Shown here in pieces: positions 1-10,310 of a stretch of DNA of 64,000 bases (position 1 is the stretch's first letter; each line of letters starts with the position of its first letter). Location of the stretch: contig CM077826.1 of assembly GCA_039720395.1 (NCBI GenBank), positions 33,414,810-33,478,809 of the forward strand, given 5' to 3'. The DNA is from Liquidambar formosana. Taxonomy: Eukaryota > Streptophyta > Magnoliopsida > Saxifragales > Altingiaceae. Made by a program: the position numbers and the translations under genes. The notes under the pieces were generated by a model. The model saw only the letters and a list, made by a program, of their open reading frames with translations, searched no databases and was not told the DNA's origin.

Positions 1-919
1 ATTTTCTGTTATTAGATTAGCTACACAAAACTGTTTCTTTTGCTGAACTTGAAAGGAATGGTACATATAAAAATATTTAAGAAATTTTGGTTAGAATAAG
101 CAGTTTTTGGTATAGCCCATTATAAAAACCTTATATTAGGTTATTACCACCAACTGGAGAAATTTTCCTATGGAAAGAAATATTTATGTATAATTGAGAT
201 GTGGAAATACCATAATTAAAAGTTAAACATGGAAACTACCATCCGCCAGTATCAGTTTTTCTGATTTCTATCTCTAGTTAGATATATTCTCTACAATGTT
301 AATAGTAGTTTGCATGGTAGAGGTTGGTTCAAGGGAGTTGTTTGTTTTTATGTTAATGGGTACATTCTTCTCCTATTATGTGCCTCTGTTAAGTTCTCAT
401 TACCTTTTCATCTTTTCAATTTGACAACTGTTGGTGTGCTTCTACAACAAGCATGTGAATCTCTCTCTTATCTAAGTTAGGGCCTTTTACTAGGAACCTG
501 CAATATGCCATCCTTTTTTGGTAGATGATCTCTTCTCTCTGTCTTTCAAATGAATACATTCTCTGCTCCTTTTCCATCTCCCATGAAGTTTTCTCACGTC
601 TTGTCAAAAAGGAAAACAACTATTTATTAGCAGGTTCTTTGTCTTGCTGAGCATTATGTGATGCTGACCACATCATTTAACTTATACCCTAGATATAATA
701 CTCAGGTTAGAGCTATCTTAGGGTAGTACCTTGGATGTCCTCTAAATGGTGATTCTTCTAATCCACATGCCAGTACAACAAAGCATATGAGACGAAATTT
801 GCAGTAGGTGGCAAAATTTGATCTTTTTTTATGAAAGGTAAATTTTATAGAAGCCAAAAATGGGGAGAGCCCCTGTACACGCGTGGTATACAAAAGAGAA
901 ACGAAAAAGGAAAAGTAAA
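1..919. other. Upstream stretch with no recognised gene
   Basis: AT-rich sequence without a convincing coding exon on either strand. It may be intron or upstream sequence of the gene whose last exons lie at 2695-3430, but no splice-compatible exon could be tied to it. Confidence 0.4.
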
Positions 920-933
920 GGAAGAAACTACAA

Positions 934-1048
934 GCCATTGGGGCTAGCCTAGTGGTGAGGGAGGGTGGGGAAAAGGGTAGGAGTAGGATAGATTAGGGGT
1001 TTGAACCCCCTCCCAATGTCAAAAAAAAAAAAAAAAAAAAAAAAAGAG
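934..1048 (+). mobile_element. SINE with poly(A) tail and 14-bp target duplication
   Basis: A tRNA-derived short element. The head has an A-box-like TAGCCTAGTGGTGAGG and a B-box-like GGTTTGAACCCC, and the body ends in a run of 25 A (1021-1045). It is flanked by a perfect direct repeat GGAAGAAACTACAA at 920-933 and 1049-1062, the hallmark of target-primed insertion. Strand and boundaries follow from the tail and the duplication. Pol III promoter activity is inferred only from the boxes. Confidence 0.85.
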
Positions 1049-1062
1049 GGAAGAAACTACAA

Positions 1063-2694
1063 TAGTTAACTGTTCAAAAAAATCCTGAGTAGTGAACCGG
1101 TTTAAATTCCCAGATCAATCCACTCAAAAAGAAGCTCTAGAATGCTCCTTTTGATTTTGCCTATCATCCATTCCACACATTCAAAAGTACAAAGTTGTCC
1201 CTCCCTTATTTGATTTGAGAAGTACAAAGTTATTGTTTCTTTGTGCAAAATATATAAACTAGGTTACTTTTTATTTTTTATTTTTTTTGGTTTTATCGGT
1301 TAAATATAGATGAGGAGTTGAAAATGAAAAAGTGAACTCATCAAAAGAAAAGATTCTTGAAAGGAAACAAAGCTTAGAACTGTATTCAACTCTCCCTTCC
1401 CAGGACCTGCTTGGTGGGACCAACACTGGTTAATGGCCTCTTAGAAAGGAATCGAATTGAGTTCAAGTTTTTGGAGTTTTGATTTCCCTCATCATGTTGT
1501 TTTGCTGCCTTTGAAAGAAAAAAAAATACAGAATATAAAATACGCATCATGAGCGTTAAGGATATGCCAGTGGTGTGGCATCTTATATTCCTTTATCCTA
1601 ACCTTGTATGCCCACCCTATTCATCTTTATCAACTGGCATCTTTGGTTGACCCAAGTTGGTTGACATGATATGTAACCTTTCTTACTTCCCCTGTTAAAA
1701 ATTTGTTGAACTTGGTGCTTGAATTTCAAGTTTCACCATTCCTTCCAAATAGCATAACCTAGTCGGACCCTTTCAATTATGAAAGAAACCTACAAGTCTA
1801 CAACTAATTTTGATGAGTTACATATGTACTTGGTAAAGTAGGCACTTTTTTCTTAGGAAGTGGATTGGATGATGGAGTATGGGTTACTCTTGACAGAATA
1901 GGAGTTAGCACAAGTTTAAATGCAGAAGTTGGGGCAGTTCCATACAGTTTCCTTCTTGCTTGGAAGTAGCTTTCTTTCATCATATCTTCTCACACTTGAT
2001 GCTCAAATGATTATTCATCTTCTGTAAGACACCAGCCTCTCTTCTTACTGGCACTCGACTTAGACTGATGGTTGCAGACATCGTCTGAGCTCAAGCTGAA
2101 ATGTTAATATCCATAGCATTTACAGGTAAGCTAGTTGGCATGTAAAGCACTTCGCCCAGACGGATAGATATTTTAAAAATATTTTTCCTATCTTATGGGA
2201 CCATAAAAACTTTCTGTGTCTTTGGATGGCCTGTTCTCTCATGCTGGATACTGAGATGAGGATGTTAAGTTGGATGAATGGTAGGACAAGAAAGAAGGGA
2301 TTTTAAAATAATTATGTTCTTGAGAAGTCAATTGTCATTCAAAAACAAAGGAATTTTAGACTTCTTTTTTCTTTTTTTTTCAATGACAAATTTGAGAGCA
2401 CTCCAATATTTATAAGTTATAACAAATATGGTTTGAAGAGAAAAAAGGGTCTTTATTTCATTCTACTATAGTACTATGTGAACCATTGACGATTCTTGTT
2501 AAAAGGATAACTTTCTGTAAATGGACCCCACTATGTGCACCACCAAGCTTCCTTGCGTGCAGAAAATTTATTTTTTCATGAAGTTGCAATTTTTTTTTGT
2601 TAAGTATGAAGTTGCAAATTAGCTTTGATAATGTTATTATTTACCCAAGAGGTTATCATGGTCAAGAAGGTTAATGTTTTTATTTTCTTGGCAG
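1063..2694. other. No recognised gene; possible intron of the 2695-3430 gene
   Basis: The exon at 2695 begins in the middle of a codon, so at least one more exon must lie upstream, here or before the window. No upstream exon could be assigned with confidence. Confidence 0.35.
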
Positions 2695-3430
2695 GATGAT
2701 TCTTGAAACAGATGCCAACATTATTGCAGGAAAAGTGGCAACCCACAGCATGGATGCTGGGGCACCCTTGTCTGAGCAGGTGATGTAGCTGATTCTCTTT
2801 CTGGCTTTCTGCCTATTGATCTCTCACCAAAAATAGATAAGTATTTTAAAAAAAATAAAATAAAATTTAGATTAGTAAAAATTAATAATTAGGCTATTAT
2901 ATAAAGCAGAAGGTTAGTGGATTGTTAGGCGAAATGACTGAGATCCTTATTCAAAATATGCAATGAAAAAACACAACAATTTTGTACTTTTAGCAGAATC
3001 ATTTAGATACTTCAGAAACGCTAATCCCACAGACCCTAAATCCCACATTTTTTCCAAAAACTCTTCTATTCATAGAAACGACACACATTGATGGGCAACC
3101 TATTATAGCGACGATGACTTTACTTTTAGGTATCTATTTTTCTTTTTCATTTTTCACATTTTTTGTTTTTTGTTTTATGTAACTGCAGGGGTGACCAACC
3201 CTGCACTCTACCCCATAGGATAGGTCCCCCTTCAACCCCTTTTTTTTAGAGAGAGGAGTCCAAATTCGAACCCCCAACCTCCCCCTTACAAGAGGGGGAG
3301 AGATACCATCACGGCTATAAGGTGGGTGATTTTTTAGGTATTCATCTGACCTAACTTTCTGTTTTTGCAGACTATAACTCAAGCACTGGCTACAGCACAT
3401 GAACATTTGATGAGATCCATTCTCAAATGA
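2695..3430 (+). CDS. Last two coding exons of an unidentified plant gene
   Basis: Two exons join in frame: 2695-2779 (acceptor GCAG before 2695, donor GTGATG after 2779) and 3371-3430 (acceptor TTTTTGCAG, stop TGA 3428-3430). The first exon starts one base before a codon boundary. Together they give a 47-residue C-terminus containing [19 protein letters not shown] and [10 protein letters not shown], mostly helical-looking, with no transmembrane segment. The intron between them (2780-3370) holds a SINE. I do not recognise the family and assign no function. Support comes from consistent splice sites and phase and from the short distance to a poly(A) signal at 3528. The 5' end is missing. A pseudogene or unrelated chance ORF pair cannot be excluded. 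Confidence 0.5.
3138..3331 (-). mobile_element. SINE on the minus strand in the last intron of the 2695-3430 gene
   Basis: On the minus strand the element shows TAGCCGTGATGG (A-box-like), then GGTTCGAAT (B-box core), and an A-rich tail near 3150-3180. It is flanked by TTTTAGGTATCTAT (3124-3137) and TTTTAGGTATTCAT (3332-3345), a target duplication with 12 of 14 matches. Confidence 0.7.
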
Positions 3431-3527
3431 TGCCTCTGCATGCACACAGAGAAATTGAGCTGGCAATTCTTTCTTTCGACTAAAATTTTATTTCGAGTGG
3501 TGCTGCAGTAGTTTATTGCACTTAAAA

Positions 3528-3533
3528 AATAAA
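3528..3533 (+). promoter_or_regulatory. Candidate poly(A) signal AATAAA
   Basis: AATAAA lies about 100 bases after the stop codon at 3428-3430, a normal 3'UTR distance in plants. The surrounding sequence is A-rich, so the match is only suggestive. Confidence 0.4.
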
Positions 3534-3954
3534 TAAAAAAAAAGTTTTGCTGATGTTATTGGATGTTGAGCATCAGATGAAGCTGCTATGGCTTCTCATG
3601 GGCTGCCTTTATTAGTTAATTGGAGATTTTGCTATATGCATAATTGCATATATTGATGTTTATGTGATTTGGTGATTGTTTAATGCTAACTGCACACACT
3701 TTGAGCACGCCCCGGTTTGTATAGAGGGATCCAACACCTCACATTTTATTGAGCACGCCCCAGTTTGTATCATGGGATCCAAGATGTGGCTCCTCTTGGT
3801 GATATTGCAGCTATAAATTCGAATGTAATATGGAGTCTTGGTTATCATGCCTCTTTCTTTAAGATGCAAGTGTGACCAAATGCATTTACATTAGGCAGAT
3901 CAAACGGTATGTGTGGAGCCACGTGTAGATTCCAAAACAAGGGTTGACGTGTTT

Positions 3955-4735
3955 GTTGATTAACTAGCTATAGTTTACACCTTGACTCAAGTTAGTATTT
4001 GAGGGTGCCTCCTTTGATGATAGCCTTACTCTTTAGAATACCTTTATGTAGGGTAGGACTCAGTCTTTTGCTTGACTAATTATTATACAATAATATTGCT
4101 ATCATTGCCTAAAACCTTGGACAACTGGATTGTAGTCTTCCCTTTTTTTTTTTTTTTTGCTAATGAATTGAATTGTAGTCATGTCACTACAAAAGGGAAT
4201 ATTCTTCTCTTGTTTAATTCTCCAATTGAGGATGCTTTTTATGTTGGATGATAAGCGTGTTATGGTATGAGCATTTTATTCTGCATCAAGGTTAAGAGTT
4301 TTTTTAGAAGCAATAGTTTTTGTCTTAATAACCTATTAAATATAAAATATAAAATGTCAATGACATGATAGTCTAGCAACATTTTGTCTCATTTGTTGGG
4401 TGTGTAATAAGGTTCAAGTTTGTAGAGAAGTATTGATACCTAATTTTTTATATTGAGGTAGATTTGGTTCTATCGATGGTCACGGAGGGAAAAAAAAAAC
4501 AAGAAAGAAAAAAAGCCTGTTAAATACGAAGTGATTATATGTCATATTTCTTGTGAGGCACTCAAAACACAAAATGATAATAATATTTACATTCACAACT
4601 AATGAAGTGTCTTTAGTCAATGAAGTAGAATAAGCCCATGGTACAGTTGAGATGTCTACTTCACTTCTGTTAATCGGTTTTCACATATTAGATCTGACTG
4701 CAGTCACAATCATCTCAAAGTTTAATTCTGGCCAC
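3955..4735 (+). repeat. Copy 1 of a diverged local duplication
   Basis: Ordered similarity blocks are shared with 8045-8670 in the same orientation: TTGATGATAGCCTTACTCT, GTAGTCATGTCACTACAAAA, TTGAGATGTCTACTTCA and TGCAGTCACAATCATCTCAA all have counterparts in order. Substitutions and indels, including poly(T) insertions, make it old. Confidence 0.6.
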
Positions 4736-5096
4736 TTTCGCACTATTCCAAATGCAAAAACAATCAATCCTCTTAAATCTCTCTAGTCTTTTTCCTTTTC
4801 CAAGAGCTTCTTTTTTTCTTTTTTTTGGTTGTTGTTTGGGAATGCAAAGAAGTTTCCTAGTCTAGATTACTAGATGAGTTATGCTTTTACATTCATAAGC
4901 TCCTAATTGTTGAAAAGTTATCCAGCGGAAGCTTCTTATCTGGCCAACACACACCACCATCATGAGGTGGAAGTTTCTTTTATTATGTATCTCATGAACA
5001 TAATAATAACATAAATGATAGGTTTACCAACACTTTGTACCATTCTTTATATTGGACTGAGTTGTCCATGGCACATATGTATCTCATGAACTGAGC

Positions 5097-5267
5097 CCTT
5101 GCAGGGTTGGTTGAGCAGTCAGGTCTTAGGTGTGCTCTTCAGAGGTCATCGTTTCAACTCCTTGCAGAAACCACTGTTTGTGTGGGTATAGGACATCTCA
5201 TACGGGCCGTTAGGAGAATAGTTTGGGTCGAAACCTCGGCGGTCCTAAGACTTAGGATACCCTTAAT

Positions 5268-5309
<42 letters not shown>
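5097..5309 (+). mobile_element. SINE-like element with long poly(A)
   Basis: A tRNA-like head with GGTTGAGCAGTC (A-box-like) and TCGTTTCAACTCC (B-box-like) ends in a run of about 36 A (5274-5309). It lies between two similar segments of about 46 bases (5032-5078 and 5318-5364), longer than a normal target duplication. The 5' boundary is approximate. Confidence 0.65.
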
Positions 5310-5312
<3 letters not shown>

Positions 5313-5364
5313 CTCTTTGTACCGTTCGTTATACTGGACTGAGTTGTCCATGGCGTATATGTAA

Positions 5365-6097
5365 TTAATCCCCAAAACAAGTCTTTTATGATTTGAAAAA
5401 GCAACCTCCACCACTTGATGAATTCGATGGATCCTCCTAGTTGATAGAGCATTTGCCTCGATAATAGTGTAAGCGCCATGCCACTAAGAAAGAAGTTATA
5501 TCCACTAAAGTGAGTTTCTACAACAAAAATATTTTGCAAGATTTTTATTCAAAATTCAAAATTCAAAATTTGAACTTCGAAAGTAAAATCACAAATCTAT
5601 ATGTAGAATTCTCGTGCAACTGTTACATAGGAAAAAGAACATAAAACCGCTGCACTCATGTTTCTTTAGTCTTAGACATGTCAACCTTTCAAAATCATTC
5701 TAAGTGTGCAAAGTGAGTGGGCAAATTCTCTCACAAAAGAAATATATATATAAATGGTTTATATTTTTTTGTATGGTGACTTGTAAGTAACTAAGCACTT
5801 TAATAAAAAAATTTAAAAAAAAAACATACAAATACAGGGATAGATTAGGAATTTTAGAAAAACATAGAAGGATAAAAATGTAAATTAAATGTATATTATT
5901 AATTGGGGCGGGTGCACAGGGCAGGTAATATAAATCGTTTCCGACCCAAACCCTAATCGGATTTTTAAACTTAATAGTTAATACCATCCCAAGCAGTTTC
6001 CATCTAAAACAATGAAAACCCGACCCAATAGGATGTGGGGTAGGTCCACATTGCCATCCCTACTTTGGGCTACACAATGGGAGATAACCTACCGTTT
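5365..6097. other. Intergenic, no gene seen
   Basis: AT-rich sequence with homopolymer runs. The stretch around 5900-6060 (GACCCAAACCCTAATCGG ... CATTGCCATCCCTAC) resembles decayed repeat sequence but could not be classified. Confidence 0.4.
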
Positions 6098-6106
6098 TTT
6101 CAGGAT

Positions 6107-6530
6107 GAGGGGAGCTATTGCAACCCCTATCTAAACTTTATTTGTAAACCCCATTTATTTTTACTTTTTAAGGTTTATAAAAAATATATAAGGTTTTTAT
6201 AAAAACTAATAATAGGGGTCCCCTATAAAACATCATTTTAAACAACTTTGTACAAGAATTTTTTTTCAAAATCTGTCGTTTAAGTTGACTTTTTAGTCAT
6301 TTATAATTTCGTTTCTGTAAATTTGAAATGGAAACTATAAATAGGTCAAAAAGTGTTCTTAAACAATAGATTTTGAAAAAAAAATCTTCTATAAAATTGT
6401 TCAAAATAATATTTTCTAATTGACGGCGCGGCCAATTTTTATAAAATATTTTTATATTTTTAATAAAACCTTAAAAAGTAAAACGAAGTGGGATTTACTA
6501 ATAAAGTTGAGGGTTGCAATAGCCCTCCTC
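6107..6530. mobile_element. Mutator-type MITE, 424 bp, with perfect 9-bp target duplication
   Basis: Left end GAGGGGAGCTATTGCAACCC and right end GGGTTGCAATAGCCCTCCTC form terminal inverted repeats that continue inward for about 100 bases with interruptions. They are bounded by TTTCAGGAT at 6098-6106 and again at 6531-6539. A 9-bp duplication with long terminal inverted repeats is the pattern of Mutator-like elements. There is no transposase ORF, so it is non-autonomous. Confidence 0.85.
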
Positions 6531-6539
6531 TTTCAGGAT

Positions 6540-7130
6540 GCAACTTGTGAGGGCTCAAATGGCCCAATTCGAGCCCAACCCAAAACTTAGGTGTGCTTGG
6601 GTAGCAATTTTTTTAAGCAGACTAGGTTTTAGTTGTAAATGTTTATTAAATTTAAATCAGGCTAAGTCTGGACAAGTGTCTTGTGCAATCCACCCAGCAA
6701 GATCCCATATTTATGTATTTAGTGTAGATTAATTAGTTACTATTGCTTAACATTGAACGCTAAATTTGATTAAGTTAACTTAAACATATATACTTACAAT
6801 TAAGTGTTTTTTTTTTTTTTTTTTGAATAACTGAAATTTTGAAACGTGAAAGACGAGCATGAAAAGATGTTTAGAGATTTTTTTATTTTTTATTTTTTAA
6901 AGAAAAAAATCCAAAAATGAACTCAACCTGCCCAACCTGCATAGTTCTCCCAGCTTATACTTAGCCTTGAGCCTAACCCAATTTTTTAAATAAAAAAAAA
7001 TTTGAATTCAAGTTGGGTTCAAATTGAGCAACCTCAATTTAGATTGGGTTTGGATAGAGGTTTAACCCTTCCAATTGAGTCTAGAAAACGTATCAGGTAT
7101 TTATAATTTTTATTTTGAAAAAAAAATTAA
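6540..7130. other. Intergenic, no gene seen
   Basis: The segment has repeated GAGCCCAACCC-like and CCCAACCTGC-like phrases that suggest a decayed repeat, but no coding or structural feature could be supported. Confidence 0.35.
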
Positions 7131-7560
7131 GATGCCAGAAGGGAGCCTAATCTTCCAAAAATCAAGTTGATCTGAGATTAAGAACTGTCTTATCAAAAAT
7201 GTCCATAAATGAGTGATTGTTATTGATTAAAAAAATGCAAATTTTGGATCGAATAGCAAGGCAATCTCGAATCAACTTAATTTTTTGCATGGATCGTCTA
7301 CATATGAAACAAATATAATCCAACAATTGGTTTTACAAAGTATTAATCACTAAATAGAGTTTTGGAGTGCACTTGATTTTAGATATCAAGTGCACTTGAT
7401 AATAGAATGATCGACTATATATATATATAGTCCTTTGATCTAATTCAACAATTGGTTTTAGATTGGTTTCGTAAAACATAAATCACTAGGTAAAGTTTTG
7501 GAATGTACTAGATTTAAACTAATATCAAATCATTGAGAATGCTACCACTAGCTAGGGTTA
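7130..7560. repeat. Member of a foldback repeat family (also 27060-27660 and 31537-31859)
   Basis: Shared phrases include CATAAATGAGTGATTGTTAT, TAGAGTTTTGGAGTGCACTT and the palindromic core around 7370-7400 with TCAAGTGCACTTGA. Ends and target duplication were not resolved. Confidence 0.5.
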
Positions 7561-8044
7561 GGAGAGATTAAGAGTTAGAGTGCCCTCAAATAACATTAAT
7601 TCTTTGTTCTTCAACCATATTCTTGCCTCCCAAAACAAAGCCTGCATCCATATAGTGTGTGCATTTATTAAGCCCCACAGCCGGATCCCAAACAAAACTC
7701 CTCCAATAAAAATTGTGTCAAAGTTTGGCGCAAGTTTTAGCAGTTTTCTATTTGCCAAACAATTCTAGTAGGCGACATGTCCTGTATTGTGGGACCTATA
7801 AGCTATTCTTGGCATTTGCACCATTAAAGCACCACTAGCCAAATTATAATATTTTGAGCCTACAACATGCCAAAATTCACATATACAACTATAAAATCAC
7901 ACAAATTATTAGAGATGCTTCAAGATGCAGCAGTCCCCCTCAGGTTCAAATGCAAATGTGGTTTTGGTATCAGTTCTTGTCAAAGTTCAACTGTGCCATG
8001 CCTTTTTTTTTCTTCTTTTTTCTGTTCAAATGGTTTGCCTAGTT

Positions 8045-8670
8045 CTTAATATGTTTATAGAGCTATACTTTACAGCTTGACTCAGGTGAGCATTCTTGAT
8101 GATAGCTTTCCTCTCTAAAATATCTTACCTTTGGGTAGGGAAGGAGTGTAGGACTGGGTCTCCTTGTCTAAAAGTCTAAATAAGTCATTATCAATTCAAA
8201 TCAATTAATCTTTTCCAATAAATGGACAACTAAGCTAACAGTCATGTCAATATAAAGAAAGAGGTTAGTTATTTTTCCCTTGCTAGTTTAATCCTCTAAT
8301 TGAACATGCCATCAAGTCATACGCCTCTTGGTGAGCTAATGACAAGTTCAAATTTCTCCTAGGAGCACTCATGTTCATCTTCCTCCTTCACTAACTATAA
8401 AAAATGCTTAAATACATGGTGGTTTTTGACCAGGTACCCACCACTATATATATATACACATACACTATTGTCACCTTACCATCGGATTAACCCCACAAAT
8501 TATGAAATATATCTCTCTTAGAAAAAATAAAAAACTTATGAAATATCTCTAGTCAACGACACGCAAAGTGGTCCATCCTATCGTTGAGATGTCCATTTAA
8601 TTTCTCACAATTAATCGATTTAATCGTATTAGATTCAGATGCAATCACAATCATTTCAAAATTAAATCAA
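8045..8670 (+). repeat. Copy 2 of a diverged local duplication
   Basis: Partner of 3955-4735, about 4.1 kb downstream in direct orientation. Aligned phrases include GATGATAGCTTTCCTCTCTA, GTAGGACTGGGTCT and GATGCAATCACAATCATTTC. Confidence 0.6.
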
Positions 8671-8861
8671 GAGGTACTTGACATTGTTATACTAGAGGTA
8701 ATGGCACACAAGACACATTTGCATTGACAACACCTTAGATTATCTCTCTATAGTGCAGGAAAGAATTATAGGTAATGGATATTGAATTTGAATCAAATTG
8801 GTATGATATTACTATTTTACCATTTTAATGTGTATATATATATATTTACAGTTATGTTCCT

Positions 8862-9008
8862 ATCAACACGTGTTGATATAAATTATATCAACACCATGCA
8901 TTGGCATTAGGGGTTGTACCCCTTGCATTGATCTAATGTACCTCATATCTTACTGATGCACAAGGTACAACTCCTAATGTGGGTGTTGATTTAAGTTATA
9001 TCAACACG
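8862..9008. repeat. Palindromic dispersed repeat, copy 1
   Basis: Ends carry TTGATATAAATTATATCAAC and AAGTTATATCAACAC, and the interior has GGGGTTGTACCCCTTGCAT. The same order of motifs occurs at 27726-27862, 31359-31497 and 63712-63828. This is a short foldback MITE-like family. Boundaries are judged by eye and no target duplication is assigned. Confidence 0.65.
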
Positions 9009-9014
9009 TATATA

Positions 9015-9649
9015 GGGGAGGGACCCGTTTACACCTGGTGTAAATCTTTTTACTCTTAAACCCCTTGAAATCTTTTTGTGGAAATAATATTTCGCCAATC
9101 TAACCGTTAGATTAAGTTCTCTATTCATGCACGTCATGTGTACCGAATTTCAAACAAATCCAATATCAAGAAATGTTTGATCTTACTCATATTTTTTTAT
9201 ACAAATAAAACTATAATTTGGGACACTTTATGAGGTTTGGATTCAATGTTGAGTTGATAAAACTCAGCACCATGCCAAGGTAGTCCACACCCTTGAATGA
9301 GAAATTGGATGGCTTGGAATGAAAGTTGAAAATGTGCTACTGAAATAACCAAAATAACCTTATTGGGCAACCTTTTCAACTTTCAATCCAAACCATCCAA
9401 TCTCTCGTTTAAAGGTGTGGATTACTTTGGTATAGTACTGAGTTTTATCAACTCAGCACTGAATCCAATTCCCACTTTATAGATGACATAGTTTCTAATA
9501 TCCGATTTATTTGAAATTTGACATACATGACGTGCATGAATAAAGAACCTAATTCAACGGTTGAATTCGCAAAATATTATTCCTATACAAAGATATTAAG
9601 GGATGTAAGAGTAAAAAGTTTTACATCAGGTGTAAACGGATCCCTCCCC
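9015..9649. mobile_element. Foldback MITE-like element with long inverted arms
   Basis: Left end GGGGAGGGACCCGTTTACAC and right end GTGTAAACGGATCCCTCCCC are inverted repeats that continue inward for about 150 bases on each side, including the ATTCATGCACGTCATG / CATGACGTGCATGAAT segments. The arms are interrupted and the middle is unique. No transposase ORF is present. Flanks are TA-rich, so the target duplication is unclear. Confidence 0.75.
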
Positions 9650-10310
9650 ATATATATGAAGATCATGCACACCAAATTTCACACTAATCAGATAAGCATC
9701 TCATCTATAAATTCACTTTTCTTTTTATAAATAAAATTATAATATATGCCACTTTACCGTTAGAATAGTTCTTAATCTCCAATCAATCTGAAATTTGGCG
9801 TGCATAATCTCCATGAGAGTAGTATCCAATCCAACAATCGATTTTGAAAAATATCGATCTTACAAAAAGTTATTGAGGGATGTAAGAATAAAAAGTTTTA
9901 TACCAGGTGTAAACAGAACCCTCCCTTTATATATATGACATCTGTTGTAAAACGTTTTACACTTACACCTGTCAATATCTTTTATAGAAACATATTTCGC
10001 TAATCTAACCTTTAGATTATATATTCTTGTTATGCACATCATACGTGCCAAATTTCAAATTAATCGGATATTGGGAAATGTTTGATCCCTAGACTTACAT
10101 TTCTTTTAATAAATAAAACTTTAATTTCGAGCACATTATGGATGACATAACTCCTAATCTCCGATTAATTTGAAATTTGGCATGCATGACATGCATAACA
10201 AGAACATGTAATCCAACGGTTGGATTGGCGAAATAAGATTTTATAAAAAGATATTAATGAGTGTAAGTGTAAAGAGTTTTACATTAGGTATCAACGAAAC
10301 CCCTCCCTAT
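9650..10310. mobile_element. Two further partial copies of the 9015-9649 foldback family
   Basis: A half copy ends near 9930 (GGTGTAAACAGAACCCTCCC). A third copy, about 9950-10310, begins with TTTTACACTTACACCTG and ends with GAAACCCCTCCCTATATATA. Internal arms with TTTGAAATTTGGCATGCATG and CCAACGGTTGGATTGGCGAA match the complete copy. The cluster looks like repeated insertion of, or unequal exchange within, one family. Confidence 0.6.

Noticed and set aside
416..619. Minus-strand ORF of 67 codons with KEQRMYSFERQREEI-like charged sequence
   Set aside because: Composition is somewhat coding-like, but no family, splice context or neighbouring exon could be recognised.
702..938. Minus-strand ORF of 78 codons beginning with a hydrophobic stretch
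   Set aside because: It runs into the SINE at 934 and has no recognisable domain. Chance ORF.
3181..3330. Possible tRNA gene because of GGTTCGAAT and an A-box
   Set aside because: It does not fold into a full cloverleaf and has an A-rich tail and target duplication. It is a SINE. No tRNA or rRNA gene was found anywhere.
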